Counted from the first letter of the stretch, positions 1 through 10,629 are shown. The stretch: DNA of 64,000 nt from Agrobacterium fabrum str. C58 (GCF_000092025.1 NC_003065.3:150234-214233); one strand, 5' to 3'. Program-made: numbers and translations. The notes: generated from the sequence alone by a model not told the origin.

Positions 1-246
1 CGTGGACTACACCCGGCTGACCTCGAGAAACTGACCATAGACGCAATCCGTGCGCATCGACGACTGGTCGAAAAGGCCGACGAACTTTTCCAGGCCCTGC
101 CGGAAAGCTATAAGTCGGGAAAGGAAGTCGGAGGCCCACAGCATCTGTGTTACATCGAGGCCAGTATCGAGATGCACGCGCAGATGAGCGCTGTCAGCAC
201 GCTGATCAGCATTCTTGGCTATATCCCGAACGCCACCGTGAACTGA
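1..246 (+). CDS. traM: TraM, anti-activator of TraR (3' part only)
   Basis: Reading frame 1 is open from the first base to a TGA at 244-246 and gives 81 residues that read like the C-terminal four fifths of Agrobacterium TraM, including TIDAIRAHRRLVEKADELF and IEASIEMHAQMS. TraM binds the quorum-sensing activator TraR and blocks its DNA binding, so it sets the threshold for Ti plasmid conjugation. The start lies outside the window; the family is about 100 aa, so roughly 20 residues are missing. It converges on the chemoreceptor gene and lies about 2.4 kb from traR, the usual linkage on Ti plasmids. Identification is by remembered family sequence. Confidence 0.88.
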   Translation, partial: RGLHPADLEKLTIDAIRAHRRLVEKADELFQALPESYKSGKEVGGPQHLCYIEASIEMHAQMSAVSTLISILGYIPNATVN

Positions 247-404
247 ACCGGTTTCCGTTTGTCTCATGGCTAATTTTTATAGCGGGCTATGATGTCATAC
301 CCTGAACTATTGCGGCAGCTCAGACCCGCTATCTTCATCGGAGGAAAGGCGGCCTGACACGAGCTCCTCCGTTCGGTCTCTTTGATAACGACTGCGGTGG
401 AACC

Positions 405-2144
405 CTACGCAGCGAAGACCTGGGCAGCGCGGGTCGACTGTTTGGCGACTGGCGCGACGGATGGCTGATGAACCTGGCCAGCAAACGCTTGCGTTCGGCC
501 GCTATCATCGAACCTGAAATGCTCCAGCAGCTCGAATAGCGCGGCGGCCTCGCGAGCAAGGCTGTGGCTGGCCGCCGTCTGCTCCTCGACCATCGCGGCG
601 TTTTGTTGCGTTCCCTGATCGACGCTGTTCACGGCCTTGTTGATCTCACCGAGAGCGTTCGACTGCTCGCGTGCCGCTTCGACAATCGCGACGACATTCG
701 TGTTGATGTCGTGGACCTGGGTTGCGATTTCCTGCAGCGCGGAACCGGCTTTCGTGACAAGCGATACCCCGCTCTGGACCTGGCTGCCCGACGAGGTGAT
801 CAGCGTCTTGATTTCCTTGGCGGCCTTGGCCGATCGCTGCGCGAGCTCGCGGACTTCCTGCGCGACGACCGCGAATCCCTTGCCCGCTTCGCCGGCACGG
901 GCCGCTTCGACACCGGCATTCAGCGCCAGGTGGTTGGTCTGGAACGCGATCTCATCGATGACACCGATGATGTTGGAGATCTCGCGAGAGGACGTTTCGA
1001 TCTGATCCATGGCGCCGATCGCGTCGCGCACCACCTCCCCGGAATGCTCTGCATGTTCGCGGGTGCGTGCAACGAGTTGGCCAGCCTCCTCCGCCCGACG
1101 ACTGGAATCCTTGACCGTTGTGGTGATTTCCTCGAGCGCAGCGGCGGTCTCCTCGACCGAGGCGGCTTGTTGCTCGGTGCGTTTTGCCAGCTCGTCGGCG
1201 GCGGTCCGAATCTCGCTGGATCCCGCGGAGATCGCCCTGGCGTTGTCGGCGACAGTCGCCATCGCGCGCTTCAGCTTGTCGGAGGCGGCGTTGAAATCGG
1301 TGCGCAAACGTTCGAGCGAGGGGATGAACGGTTTTTCGATTTGCTGCGCCAGGTCACCGTCCGCCAGACTGTTCAGGCAGCCCGCGAGCTGTTCGACGTT
1401 TTCGACCCGGGTGGTCACGTCGGTCGCGAATTTCACGACCTTGAAAACTCTGCCGTTCATATCGAAGATCGGATTATAGGATGCCTGGATAAAGACCTTG
1501 CGACCACCCTTGCCGAGCCGCATGAACTCGTCCGCCATCAAATCCCCGCCTGCAAGCATCTTCCAGAAATTCCGATAGTCGGGCGACGCGGTATAGGATG
1601 GTTCGCAGAACATCGAATGGTGTTTGCCCTGGATCTCGCTCAGAGAATATCCGAGGGCGGACAGGAAATTCTCATTTGCGGTCAGGACGTCGCCGGTCGG
1701 CGTGAACTCGATAATCGCCTGCGCCCGCGACAAAGCCTCGATCTTGCCGGCATCTTCTGCAACTTTCAGCTTCTGGGCGGTGATGTCGGTGGCGATCTTG
1801 ACAACCTTGACCGGCTTGCCACGGCGCATGACAGGGTTATAGGACGCCTCGATCCAGACTTCCTTGCCGCCCTTGCCGATGCGCTTATATTGCTGCTGGT
1901 CGAAGTTGCCGGCGGCGAGTTTCGCCCAGAACGCCTTATAGTCTGCCGATTTCACAAATGCCGGTTCAACGAACATGCTGTGATGTTTGCCGATAATTTC
2001 TGATAGCTCATAGCCAAGCGCCCGGCAGAAATTGTCGTTGGCAGTGAGTATCCTGCCGGACAGATCGAATTCGATCATGGCCTGAGACTTAGAGAGGGCA
2101 GCAAGTACCGCGCATGCATTGGCACCACGATTGAGAATATTCAC
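405..2144 (-). CDS. mcpA: soluble methyl-accepting chemotaxis protein with two PAS domains
   Basis: About 579 aa. Two PAS domains come first (about residues 20-105 and 140-230, both with a GKHHSMF motif and a GKGG..V.I.ASYNP motif), then a methyl-accepting signalling domain with the hairpin tip [20 protein letters not shown]. No transmembrane segment is visible, so it is probably a cytoplasmic sensor. An in-frame TTG lies at 2159, but GTG at 2144 follows a GGGAGG ribosome-binding site at good spacing and is preferred. It is the last gene of the traR operon and converges on traM. A chemoreceptor-like gene (mcpA or mclA) occupies this place on known Ti plasmids; its ligand is unknown. The tip has His and Gly where Leu and Ala are usual. 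Confidence 0.85.
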   Translation of the reverse strand: MNILNRGANACAVLAALSKSQAMIEFDLSGRILTANDNFCRALGYELSEIIGKHHSMFVEPAFVKSADYKAFWAKLAAGNFDQQQYKRIGKGGKEVWIEASYNPVMRRGKPVKVVKIATDITAQKLKVAEDAGKIEALSRAQAIIEFTPTGDVLTANENFLSALGYSLSEIQGKHHSMFCEPSYTASPDYRNFWKMLAGGDLMADEFMRLGKGGRKVFIQASYNPIFDMNGRVFKVVKFATDVTTRVENVEQLAGCLNSLADGDLAQQIEKPFIPSLERLRTDFNAASDKLKRAMATVADNARAISAGSSEIRTAADELAKRTEQQAASVEETAAALEEITTTVKDSSRRAEEAGQLVARTREHAEHSGEVVRDAIGAMDQIETSSREISNIIGVIDEIAFQTNHLALNAGVEAARAGEAGKGFAVVAQEVRELAQRSAKAAKEIKTLITSSGSQVQSGVSLVTKAGSALQEIATQVHDINTNVVAIVEAAREQSNALGEINKAVNSVDQGTQQNAAMVEEQTAASHSLAREAAALFELLEHFRFDDSGRTQAFAGQVHQPSVAPVAKQSTRAAQVFAA

Positions 2145-2246
2145 CAGGCGACCTCCCAAGGATACTTACCGGACCGAAGGTCGCGGCAGAGCGCGAATAG
2201 TTGCATACGATGTTTAATCTTCATTTAAACATGGAACTGGCATCCA

Positions 2247-2576
2247 TCAATTATGCCCGCTTAAAGCGCTCGAAGAGAAGGAGGAGATTGTATCAACAAT
2301 CATGTGCCGCTCGATAAGGGCTTCCATGTTGCGATTGAGCAAAGACAGCAGCAGCTCTTTTGTGACGGCCCGGGTCTCGATTTTTTCGAGATAGAGCGGA
2401 CGCCACGTGAGGTCGAGATCCTGGCTTAGGTCTTCGTGCAACTTGACTAACTCCTGCCGGGCCGCTTCCAGGCTATCGAAAAACTGAACGGTGGTGTGCC
2501 CGTGCAGCCAGTGCGCCTGATCATCGGCAGTCGCCTGAGAATAGGTGTAGAACGTATAGGAAGTTACTGACATCAT
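2247..2576 (-). CDS. hypothetical protein downstream of traR
   Basis: About 109 aa, no family recognised. It is acidic and probably helical (SLEAARQELVKLHEDLSQDL; RNMEALIERHMIVDTI) with no signal peptide or membrane segment. Two adjacent ATG codons (2576, 2573) follow a GGGGAGAGG ribosome-binding site. It starts 29 bases after the traR stop on the same strand and lies about 100 bases before the chemoreceptor gene, so it is probably co-transcribed with traR. A role in opine-linked sensing is suggested only by position. Confidence 0.6.
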   Translation of the reverse strand: MMSVTSYTFYTYSQATADDQAHWLHGHTTVQFFDSLEAARQELVKLHEDLSQDLDLTWRPLYLEKIETRAVTKELLLSLLNRNMEALIERHMIVDTISSFSSSALSGHN

Positions 2577-2605
2577 TCCTCTCCCCTGGTTTGTCTGTCA
2601 CGTTT

Positions 2606-3340
<735 letters not shown>

Positions 3341-3527
3341 CTACTCTAACGTTTGCTCCCAGCAGCCGACCGCCGGGCTGAATCTGCTTTCATCCTCTTT
3401 TACCCAGACAACTCAGGCTGAGCCGAAGCATTTTTCCACGAGGCATACATGCTCCAACGCTTCACGAATATCCGTACTATCCCCCTGTACATGCTATCGA
3501 GCCGGGGAAGCGGCACTTGCGTGCAGT

Positions 3528-4985
3528 TCACTCGACGATCTGCATCTCGCTCTGACCAGATGCGGCAATGCTCGCCTTGCGGTCGGCAAATGAGATCTTC
3601 AATTCAGCAAAAGCATCGCCGTGTTGCCATGAAAGCACCAACGCTCCGGCATCAGCAATGGTGGCCTTGAGCGCTCCACCGAAGGCGGGATGGGTGTTCC
3701 TGAAACGGATCAGATTTGAAAGGCGATGGAAGAGCGGCGTCTCAAGGGCCGTACCGATTTCGTCGTTGCCGTAATAGTGCCGGTTAATGTCACGCCCCAC
3801 GCCCGTTTTGGCGAGCAGGTCCATATCGTTTACGCCGCCCAATAAACCGACATAATAGACTTGCGGAATTCCTGGAGCAAAAAACTGAATTGCCCGAGCG
3901 ATGAGATAATCATTATCGTTGCGACCAAGCGCGTCATAGTAGGTGCAGTTTACCTGATAAAGGTCCAGATTCGATGCAGCGGCCCCCGTCGCCTGGCGGC
4001 TCTGGCCATCCGATCGCCTATGGATCTCTCCCACAAGATTGTCGATCGCCTGGGGTTCGAGGAGGCCCGCCCGGCCGTCGCTATGGGCACCGACATCTAT
4101 AACGCCAATCCCGTCATGGGTGTCGAGAACGGTGATCGCGTTACGGGGGCTTATTGCCAGCCACTTTGCCAGCGGCGTGGCGTCTCCCGTAAACAATGCA
4201 TGCAAGATGAGCGGTGGTAGTGCGAAATCGTACACCCGGTCGACCTTCTTCGCGATCTCGATTTGGTCACGATGATAACTATGAATCTCGACCAGAACCT
4301 CCATGCCGCGGTTGCGGGCCTTTCCAGCCACTTCTTCGAGGAATGCGTAGGTATCGTCGATCATGAAGCAACTGCTGCCCGCTTTCTTGATCGCGTATCC
4401 CGCGGCGTCGAGGCGGATCGCCGTCACATTCGCCTCCGAAAAGCGATCGAGGATCGTTTCGAGATAGGTTGTGCCTTTGGCGCTGTGGACATCGATGTCG
4501 ATCTGCTCCGGTGTGAAGGTTGTCCAGAGCATCCGCTGAGTACCATCAGCCAGGGTCACCTTCGAAAACGGTAAACCGGGGCGCGGTCGATAGATCCTCA
4601 GAAGGTCTTCTTCGGTGGCGCCATCGGGAAATACCTTATCGAACGTCATGAACATGTCGGCAAATTCGGACGCCGAACCCTTGGCAATGAAGTCCGTGAA
4701 TGCGCCGGATTGCGATGAGACATGGTTGACGATAAGATCGGCCATGATTTCCACGGATCCCGACAAAGCCCGCACATCCTCCCAGTCGCCGAGGCGCGGA
4801 TCGACGATCGTGTGATCTGTTGGATCGAATCCGGCATCAGCGCCATCGATCGGATTGAAGAAAGGCAAGACATGGACGCCGCCGAACAGGCCAGCGAACT
4901 TGCCATCGACCAGTTCCTTCAATTGCCTGAAACCACCTCTGGTCAGGCGGTCAACATAGGTGATAAACTGCACTTTGTTTTGCAT
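3528..4985 (-). CDS. splA: sucrose phosphorylase (GH13 family)
   Basis: 485 aa from the ATG at 4985, which gives the family start MQNKVQFITYVDRL; a GTG at 5036 directly after the upstream stop is in frame and would add 17 residues. The enzyme cleaves sucrose with phosphate to glucose-1-phosphate and fructose. The GH13 triad is visible: Asp193 in AIRLDAAGYA, Glu233 in VLVEIHSY, Asp291 in LDTHDGIG, each one residue off the Bifidobacterium numbering. Agrocinopines contain sucrose, so this gene can finish their breakdown, and the adjacent phosphate importer could supply the co-substrate. A sucrose-phosphorylase-like gene sits in the traR operon of pTiC58 (established, from memory). Confidence 0.9.
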   Translation of the reverse strand: MQNKVQFITYVDRLTRGGFRQLKELVDGKFAGLFGGVHVLPFFNPIDGADAGFDPTDHTIVDPRLGDWEDVRALSGSVEIMADLIVNHVSSQSGAFTDFIAKGSASEFADMFMTFDKVFPDGATEEDLLRIYRPRPGLPFSKVTLADGTQRMLWTTFTPEQIDIDVHSAKGTTYLETILDRFSEANVTAIRLDAAGYAIKKAGSSCFMIDDTYAFLEEVAGKARNRGMEVLVEIHSYHRDQIEIAKKVDRVYDFALPPLILHALFTGDATPLAKWLAISPRNAITVLDTHDGIGVIDVGAHSDGRAGLLEPQAIDNLVGEIHRRSDGQSRQATGAAASNLDLYQVNCTYYDALGRNDNDYLIARAIQFFAPGIPQVYYVGLLGGVNDMDLLAKTGVGRDINRHYYGNDEIGTALETPLFHRLSNLIRFRNTHPAFGGALKATIADAGALVLSWQHGDAFAELKISFADRKASIAASGQSEMQIVE

Positions 4986-5036
4986 TTCAATTTCCAGTAT
5001 GTGTCGTCTTACGAGGACGAGTTGATTTTCTTTCAC

Positions 5037-6689
5037 TCAGTCTGCAGAGCCGCCCGCGATGAGACGGCTCTCGCCCAGTAATCCTTGCTCGTCCATGATC
5101 GGGTGAGCAACCGAGACGATATGCGCGTTGATCCGCTTGAGATCACGCAAGATGTCGAGGTGAAGCGAGCTGGTTTGAAGGCTGTCGGTGCGCCCGTCGC
5201 GCAGACGTTCCAGGTGGCGCTCGGAAGACTGTTTTTCCATGTGCCGGACTTCGACTTTCCGCTCCATGAGCTGACGCGCGAGATTGATGTCCCGGGTGAT
5301 AAGGATTGTTTGTGCGATCCGGAGATTATCGACGGTGAGCTGGAAGAGTTGTGTTAGTTCGGAGAAGCCGTCATCAGAGAATTTCAAACCGTGGGCGATC
5401 TTCTTCGTGACCTCGGGCAGCAGACCTTTCTCGACAATATCCCCGATATGTTCGAGGTTGATGGCGTAGTCGATGATGACGATCGAGCGTCGGCCTTCGT
5501 CTTCCGACAGTCCAGTACGGCCGAGTTTCGATAAGTAGACCTTGACCTCCTGCTGTAACCGGTCGACCTGGCGCTCAAGCTGCGCAATATCCTTCAATCT
5601 CGCGGCGTTGTTCTGTTGGAACGCGTCCGACACTCTCAAGAGCATTCTTTCGATCAGGTCTCCAACGCCAAGCACTTCGCGTGCAGCACTCGTCAGTGCT
5701 ACGACTGGTGTTGATAGCTCATCCGGATCGAGGAATTTCGGTGTGTTGTCAGCCTGTTCGGACGCGGGGATGAGGACCCCCATCCACCGTGCAAGAAGGC
5801 GGGAAAACGGCATGGCCAGGAGAGCCAGGCCGATATTTAACGCGAGATGCGCGTCCACGGGAAGTTTGGACGCTGGGACCGGCAACATCGAAAGCCAGCT
5901 GGCCAAAATATCGGCCACTGGCAGGATCAGCAGGCAGCCGATTGCCCGGACAATCAGATTGCCTAGTGTGACCCGCCTGGCCGCCGCCGATGCTGATAAC
6001 GACGCGATCACCGGAGGTATTGCGCCACCGAAATTGGCTCCAAGAACCAGCGCTACGACAAGCCCGCCAGAGAGGATTCCGGTGGAGGTCAACGACAAAA
6101 TCAGAACGACCGCAGCCAAGCTTGAAGATGACGCGAATGCGATGGCCGCGGAAAAGATCATCGCGACCGGCCAGGCGTTTTCAAGCAGGCCGATAAACGC
6201 TGCGAGCGCCGGCGAATGGCGAAGCGGCTCGGTCGCGTTGCTGAGTAGGTGTAGTGACAGCAGCATCAGCGCGATACCGAGCAACGCTGTTCCGGCGCCC
6301 TGCCTGGAGGTCGAACCGCCTCGATAGAGAATGATGCCGACGAAGAGTAGGGCAGGGGACACCCATTCGATGCCCGTTGCGACGATCCAGGCGGTGACCG
6401 CCGTTCCGACATTGGCGCCGAGGAGGACGACCTGCGCCATGCGAGGCTTGATAAGCTCTCGTTCCACAAACGAGGAGACCATCAGCGCCGTCGCTGTAGA
6501 ACTCTGAAGCGCGACTGTGGCGACGAACCCTGATAGAAACGACCGGGCGCTGCTTTTCGTGCCGGAGGCGAGGCCCGTTCGCAATCTGGCCCCAAGCGCA
6601 CGGGAGGCTCCGTCCTTCACCTGGGCCAGGCCGAACAGCAGCAACGCGACGGCGCCGCAGAGATTTATGAGAACGATTGTCGATTCCAA
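5037..6689 (-). CDS. Na+/phosphate cotransporter with C-terminal PhoU-like domain
   Basis: 550 aa. The N-terminal ~310 residues hold about eight to nine hydrophobic helices with the family signature QSSTATA at residues 62-68 and a related serine-rich stretch in the second repeat (FASSSSLAAVV). The C-terminal ~200 residues are PhoU-like helices (RLLRVSDAFQQNNAARLKDI region, then LERQVDRLQQEVKVYL). The family (NptA/YjbB) moves inorganic phosphate across the inner membrane; direction in this family can be import or export. It is the first large gene of the traR operon. It directly abuts splA, suggesting that phosphate handling is tied to phosphorolysis of opine-derived sucrose. Confidence 0.88.
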   Translation of the reverse strand: MESTIVLINLCGAVALLLFGLAQVKDGASRALGARLRTGLASGTKSSARSFLSGFVATVALQSSTATALMVSSFVERELIKPRMAQVVLLGANVGTAVTAWIVATGIEWVSPALLFVGIILYRGGSTSRQGAGTALLGIALMLLSLHLLSNATEPLRHSPALAAFIGLLENAWPVAMIFSAAIAFASSSSLAAVVLILSLTSTGILSGGLVVALVLGANFGGAIPPVIASLSASAAARRVTLGNLIVRAIGCLLILPVADILASWLSMLPVPASKLPVDAHLALNIGLALLAMPFSRLLARWMGVLIPASEQADNTPKFLDPDELSTPVVALTSAAREVLGVGDLIERMLLRVSDAFQQNNAARLKDIAQLERQVDRLQQEVKVYLSKLGRTGLSEDEGRRSIVIIDYAINLEHIGDIVEKGLLPEVTKKIAHGLKFSDDGFSELTQLFQLTVDNLRIAQTILITRDINLARQLMERKVEVRHMEKQSSERHLERLRDGRTDSLQTSSLHLDILRDLKRINAHIVSVAHPIMDEQGLLGESRLIAGGSAD

Positions 6690-6702
6690 GTCGCGCCTCT
6701 CG

Positions 6703-6999
6703 CTAATTCTGTTGGAAGTAAGCCTTGATCAGCGAAGCGGCTGCTCGCAACAGAGATCGGCCAGACGGGTGCCGTCTTGATTTGTCTCGAGAGGGAAGCG
6801 GTTCTCGTCGCAGACCTTGTCCAGCTTGCGGTTGATGAGGGTGCCGGTGGGCGAGCAGGGAGGAGAGCTGCCCACCGGCATCTTGCCCGCGCCGTATCGC
6901 AGGCAAGATGAATTCCAACTGGTTTCGTATTGTGGTCGTGCGGAGTAGCGCTGATCCGCGCCGGTTTTGTTGACGGCAGTTCGACATTGAATGAGTCAT
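6703..6999 (-). CDS. possible small leader ORF at the head of the traR operon
   Basis: A 98-codon frame starts at ATG 6999 four bases after a perfect AGGAGG sequence, the strongest ribosome-binding site in the region. The predicted protein is basic and low in recognisable structure. An alternative minus-strand frame without an ATG reads more protein-like near its end (NRKLDKVCDENRFPLETN), so a frameshift or non-ATG start is possible. It ends 14 bases before the phosphate cotransporter. It may be a leader peptide, a decayed gene or spurious. Confidence 0.3.
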   Translation of the reverse strand: MTHSMSNCRQQNRRGSALLRTTTIRNQLEFILPAIRRGQDAGGQLSSLLAHRHPHQPQAGQGLRREPLPSRDKSRRHPSGRSLLRAAASLIKAYFQQN

Positions 7000-7108
7000 C
7001 ACTCCTCCTAGAAGCTTACGATTTTGGTGCGGTGCGAAAGTGAGCGATTTCGATCACACTAACAAAGGCTTCCGCTTAGCTACCCGAAGCTTCTTGATCC
7101 CCAACAAT

Positions 7109-7185
7109 GCGTAATCGTTTGTAATGTATTGTTGCGTTGCAACAAAACTGTCACCAAACTTTCATTTGACGAAGAACGATTACGC
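7109..7185. promoter_or_regulatory. paired operator-like repeats upstream of accR
   Basis: Between the divergent accR/acc and traR operons lie two perfect inverted 11-mers, GCGTAATCGTT at 7109-7119 and AACGATTACGC at 7175-7185, 55 bases apart. A tight palindrome TTGTTGC-gtt-GCAACAA sits between them at 7129-7145. Such paired sites suit looping or dimer-of-dimers binding by a DeoR-type repressor. AccR is known to repress both acc and the traR operon; that these repeats are its operators is inference. Confidence 0.55.
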
Positions 7186-7230
7186 TCATAGTATGAGCGA
7201 TATAGACCATTTCTTGTTGGAAGGGAAGCG

Positions 7231-8007
7231 TTGGTGTTCAACTCAACTCAGGACCGCCAGGCGAAAATCGTTGAGCTTTTGCGCGATGAGCAGTTTTTGG
7301 CTATCGGCAGATTGACGGAGCACTTCCAGATTTCGGTGGCCACTGCGAGGCGCGACTTGAGCGAACTCCACGAGGCCGGACTCTTGCGTCGAACTCACGG
7401 CGGTGCGGTCAGCGTCACGCAGGTTACACAGGACAAGCCGAACGCTGCCCGCGCCGTCTGGAATCGGGCGGAGAAGGCGGCCATAGCCGGAGTCGTTGCC
7501 GGTATGATCGTCGAGGGTGACACGGTTCTTCTGGACGCCGGTACAACTGCGCTGGAAGTTGCCAAGAAGCTCGCTGACCGCAGAAACCTCACCTTCATCT
7601 CGAATGGTCTCGACATTGTCGAGGAATTGACGAGAGGGGAGGGCAAAAGCATCTATTCGGTCGGGGGCGAGTATACCGAAACGAACCGCTCCTTCCGCGG
7701 CCCTTTGGCGGAGCAGTTTATCCGCCAGTTCAATGTCGACAAACTCATTCTCAACGCGGCGTCGATCGATGTTGATCGCGGATTGATCTGTACGTCGTCG
7801 CCCGTGAACGCGAGTGTCGCTCGCGCCATGATCGAAGTTTCGAGCCGCGTGATCGTCGTCGCGGATCATTCGAAATTCACAAAATCGAGCCTCTCGGTGA
7901 CGGCCAGGATCGAGGATGTCGGCGTGATCGTCACCGACTCTGGAACCCGAACCATCATTGAGACAATACCGGAAAAGCTGCGGAAGAAGTTCGTTGTTGC
8001 GAACTAG
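7231..8007 (+). CDS. accR: AccR, DeoR-family repressor of agrocinopine catabolism and traR
   Basis: About 257 aa. The N-terminal DeoR winged helix (about residues 7-58) contains RQAKIVELLRDEQFLAI and VATARRDLSELHEAGLLRRT; the rest is the DeoR sensor domain with LDAGTTALEVAKKL. TTG at 7231 or GTG at 7234 can serve as start after AAGGGAAG; no ATG fits. In pTiC58 AccR represses acc and the traR operon until agrocinopine breakdown products relieve it. The gene is followed 57 bases later by accA and is divergent from the traR operon. Confidence 0.92.
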   Translation: MVFNSTQDRQAKIVELLRDEQFLAIGRLTEHFQISVATARRDLSELHEAGLLRRTHGGAVSVTQVTQDKPNAARAVWNRAEKAAIAGVVAGMIVEGDTVLLDAGTTALEVAKKLADRRNLTFISNGLDIVEELTRGEGKSIYSVGGEYTETNRSFRGPLAEQFIRQFNVDKLILNAASIDVDRGLICTSSPVNASVARAMIEVSSRVIVVADHSKFTKSSLSVTARIEDVGVIVTDSGTRTIIETIPEKLRKKFVVAN

Positions 8008-8064
8008 GTTCGACGGCCGCGCGCGAATTAAAGCCTCATTCAACAGAGCTGGGAGGAAAACCAC

Positions 8065-9630
8065 ATGCTTAAGACCAATCGCAGGAATTTTATGATGGGC
8101 ACCGCGGCGATAGCGGTCGCTTCAACTGCCGGTGCGAAGTTCACCTTCGCGCAAGAACGCCGGGCGCTTCGCCTGGGTGTGAACGGATTGCCGAACTCGC
8201 TGGAGCCGGTCAATGCAATCAGCAATGTCGGCCCGCGTATCGTCAACCAGATATTCGACACGCTGATAGCGCGCGATTTTTTCGCGAAGGGAGCTCCCGG
8301 CAATGCCATCGACCTCGTTCCGGCACTTGCCGAGAGCTGGGAGCGCATCGATGAGAAATCGGTTCGCTTCAAGCTGCGGCAGAAGGTCATGTTCCACGAT
8401 GGTGTTGAACTGACCGCGGACGATGTCGCATACACCTTTTCTTCCGAACGCCTTTGGGGTCCCGAAGCGATCAAGAAAATCCCGCTTGGGAAATCCTATT
8501 CGCTTGATTTCGATGAGCCCGTGGTCGAGGACAAATACACAGTCACACTTCGCACAAAGACCCCGAGCTATCTCATCGAGACCTTCGTCGCATCCTGGAT
8601 GAGCCGCATTGTTCCCAAAGAATACTACAAGAAACTGGGAGCAGTAGATTTCGGTAACAAGCCCGTTGGAACAGGCCCGTACAAGTTCGTGGAATTTGTT
8701 GCCGGCGACCGTGTGGTGCTGGAAGCCAACGACGCCTACTGGGGTCCAAAGCCGACTGCATCGAAGATCACCTACCAGATCGTCGCAGAGCCAGCCACAC
8801 GCGTCGCGGGTCTGATCAGCGGTGAATACGATATCATCACTACCCTGACGCCGGACGACATTCAGCTGATAAATAGCTATCCAGACCTCGAAACGCGCGG
8901 GACGCTCATCGAAAACTTCCACATGTTCACCTTCAATATGAACCAAGAAGTTTTCAAGGATAAGAAGCTTCGGCGCGCTCTTGCTCTGGCTGTCAACCGG
9001 CCAATCATGGTTGAAGCGCTCTGGAAGAAACAAGCATCTATCCCGGCCGGCTTCAATTTCCCGAACTATGGGGAAACCTTCGATCCAAAGCGTAAGGCCA
9101 TGGAATATAATGTCGAGGAGGCCAAGCGTCTCGTCAAGGAGAGCGGCTACGATGGAACGCCGATCACCTATCACACGATGGGCAACTATTATGCCAACGC
9201 CATGCCTGCGTTGATGATGATGATCGAAATGTGGAAGCAGATCGGTGTGAACGTGGTCATGAAAACCTACGCACCGGGTAGCTTCCCCCCGGACAACCAG
9301 ACCTGGATGAGAAACTGGTCCAACGGCCAATGGATGACCGATGCCTACGCCACGATCGTCCCCGAATTCGGGCCGAATGGTCAGGTTCAAAAGCGTTGGG
9401 GTTGGAAGGCGCCGGCCGAGTTCAACGAATTATGTCAGAAGGTCACGGTTCTGCCGAATGGCAAGGAGCGCTTCGACGCCTACAATCGCATGCGGGACAT
9501 TTTCGAAGAGGAGGCGCCAGCCGTCATTCTCTATCAGCCGTATGACGTTTATGCCGCGCGCAAGGATGTCCACTGGAAGCCCGTGAGCTTCGAGATGATG
9601 GAATTCCGCAACAATCTCAGCTTCGGCTGA
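8065..9630 (+). CDS. accA: AccA, periplasmic agrocinopine-binding protein
   Basis: 521 aa, family 5 solute-binding protein (peptide/opine type). The N-terminus TNRRNFMMGTAAIAVAS has a twin-arginine motif followed by a hydrophobic stretch and a likely cleavage site near FAQ-ER, so Tat export is plausible. Typical motifs are NSLEPVNAISNVG near the N-terminus and KLRRALALAVNRPIMVEAL in the second lobe. GGGAGG lies about 8 bases before the ATG. In pTiC58 AccA binds agrocinopines and is the uptake route for the antibiotic agrocin 84, so this strain may be sensitive to it (inference). Confidence 0.92.
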   Translation: MLKTNRRNFMMGTAAIAVASTAGAKFTFAQERRALRLGVNGLPNSLEPVNAISNVGPRIVNQIFDTLIARDFFAKGAPGNAIDLVPALAESWERIDEKSVRFKLRQKVMFHDGVELTADDVAYTFSSERLWGPEAIKKIPLGKSYSLDFDEPVVEDKYTVTLRTKTPSYLIETFVASWMSRIVPKEYYKKLGAVDFGNKPVGTGPYKFVEFVAGDRVVLEANDAYWGPKPTASKITYQIVAEPATRVAGLISGEYDIITTLTPDDIQLINSYPDLETRGTLIENFHMFTFNMNQEVFKDKKLRRALALAVNRPIMVEALWKKQASIPAGFNFPNYGETFDPKRKAMEYNVEEAKRLVKESGYDGTPITYHTMGNYYANAMPALMMMIEMWKQIGVNVVMKTYAPGSFPPDNQTWMRNWSNGQWMTDAYATIVPEFGPNGQVQKRWGWKAPAEFNELCQKVTVLPNGKERFDAYNRMRDIFEEEAPAVILYQPYDVYAARKDVHWKPVSFEMMEFRNNLSFG

Positions 9631-9690
9631 ACTCGTTAATCGAGAAGGCGGCGCGCGCGAGATGTGCGCGTCGCCCTGGAGGAGCCTAAG

Positions 9691-10629
9691 TTGTCAAATC
9701 TACTAACAGTTCGCGACCTGATCGTTCAGGTGCCGGCGCGCGATATCACAATCATCAACGGTGTCAGTTTTTCACTGGATGCAGGGCAGACGCTTGGACT
9801 CGTCGGGGAGTCGGGCTGCGGAAAGAGCATGACATGTTACGCAATAGCCAAGGCATTGCCGCGAGGGATTTCGCAGACGGGCGGAACTATTGAGCTGGAC
9901 AGTGGACCAAAGGCTGATGGCAAGCCGGCTATTGCCATGATCTATCAGGACCCGACCAGCAGCCTCAATCCGGTTCATTCGATCGGTTATTATCTCGAGA
10001 GCAGCCTTTATCGCCATCAGGGTCTGGAGGGCAACGATGCACGGCTCGAGGCCATGCGTCTTCTCGAACGTGTCGGTATCGACCGCGCCAAAAGTCGGCT
10101 GCGATCCTATCCTCATGAGTTCTCGGGCGGTATGAACCAGCGCGTCATGATTGCCCACGCGCTCGCTGCGAAGCCCAAGCTGATGATCGCCGACGAGCCC
10201 ACGACAGCGCTCGATGTCACGACGCAGGCGCAGATCCTTCATCTTCTGGAGGAACTCAGATCTGAAACAGGCATGGCGCTTTTGATCGTGTCGCACGATC
10301 TCGGCGTGATCGCCCGCCTCGCGGATCGTGCGGCGGTCATGTATTGCGGAAAGATCGTCGAAACGGCGCCGGTTGCGGAATTGTTGGAGCGTGCAGCGCA
10401 TCCTTACGCTCGCGCCCTGATCGGCTGCATGCCAACGATCGATGCGGACGACCTGGAGCCGCCAGTACCAATCCCGGGTTCTGTTCCTCTTCTCGATAAC
10501 CTGCCTGCCGGATGTTATTATCACCCACGCTGTCCCCGCGCGAGCGAACAATGTTCCGTGAGCTTTCCCGGGCCTGTCAACGTCGGCGCGTTCCATGACG
10601 CGGCCTGTTACCATCCGGTGAGCCCATGA
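9691..10629 (+). CDS. accB: AccB, ABC transporter ATPase (agrocinopine import)
   Basis: About 312 aa from TTG 9691, chosen because GGAGGAG lies seven bases upstream and the family start [14 protein letters not shown] follows; an upstream in-frame start at 9664 has no such site. It shows Walker A GESGCGKS, signature SGGMNQR, Walker [13 protein letters not shown] and a C-terminal oligopeptide-transporter tail with [10 protein letters not shown], where Cys residues can bind a cluster in the Opp/Dpp class. It overlaps accC by four bases. Confidence 0.9.
   Translation: MSNLLTVRDLIVQVPARDITIINGVSFSLDAGQTLGLVGESGCGKSMTCYAIAKALPRGISQTGGTIELDSGPKADGKPAIAMIYQDPTSSLNPVHSIGYYLESSLYRHQGLEGNDARLEAMRLLERVGIDRAKSRLRSYPHEFSGGMNQRVMIAHALAAKPKLMIADEPTTALDVTTQAQILHLLEELRSETGMALLIVSHDLGVIARLADRAAVMYCGKIVETAPVAELLERAAHPYARALIGCMPTIDADDLEPPVPIPGSVPLLDNLPAGCYYHPRCPRASEQCSVSFPGPVNVGAFHDAACYHPVSP

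Noticed and set aside
564..2003. Long plus-strand frame (479 codons) opposite the chemoreceptor gene
   Set aside because: It is fully antisense to the well-supported two-PAS chemoreceptor, has no family motif, and reflects GC-rich codon shadowing.
4217..4236. TAGTGCGAAATCGTAC within splA is identical to 16 bases of the inverted repeat at 20214-20229
   Set aside because: It encodes conserved residues of sucrose phosphorylase (DRVYDFALPP), and no second end or flanking match is present; judged coincidence.
8122..9390. Long minus-strand frame (422 codons) opposite accA
   Set aside because: Antisense shadow of a clear solute-binding protein; no ribosome-binding site or recognisable domain.
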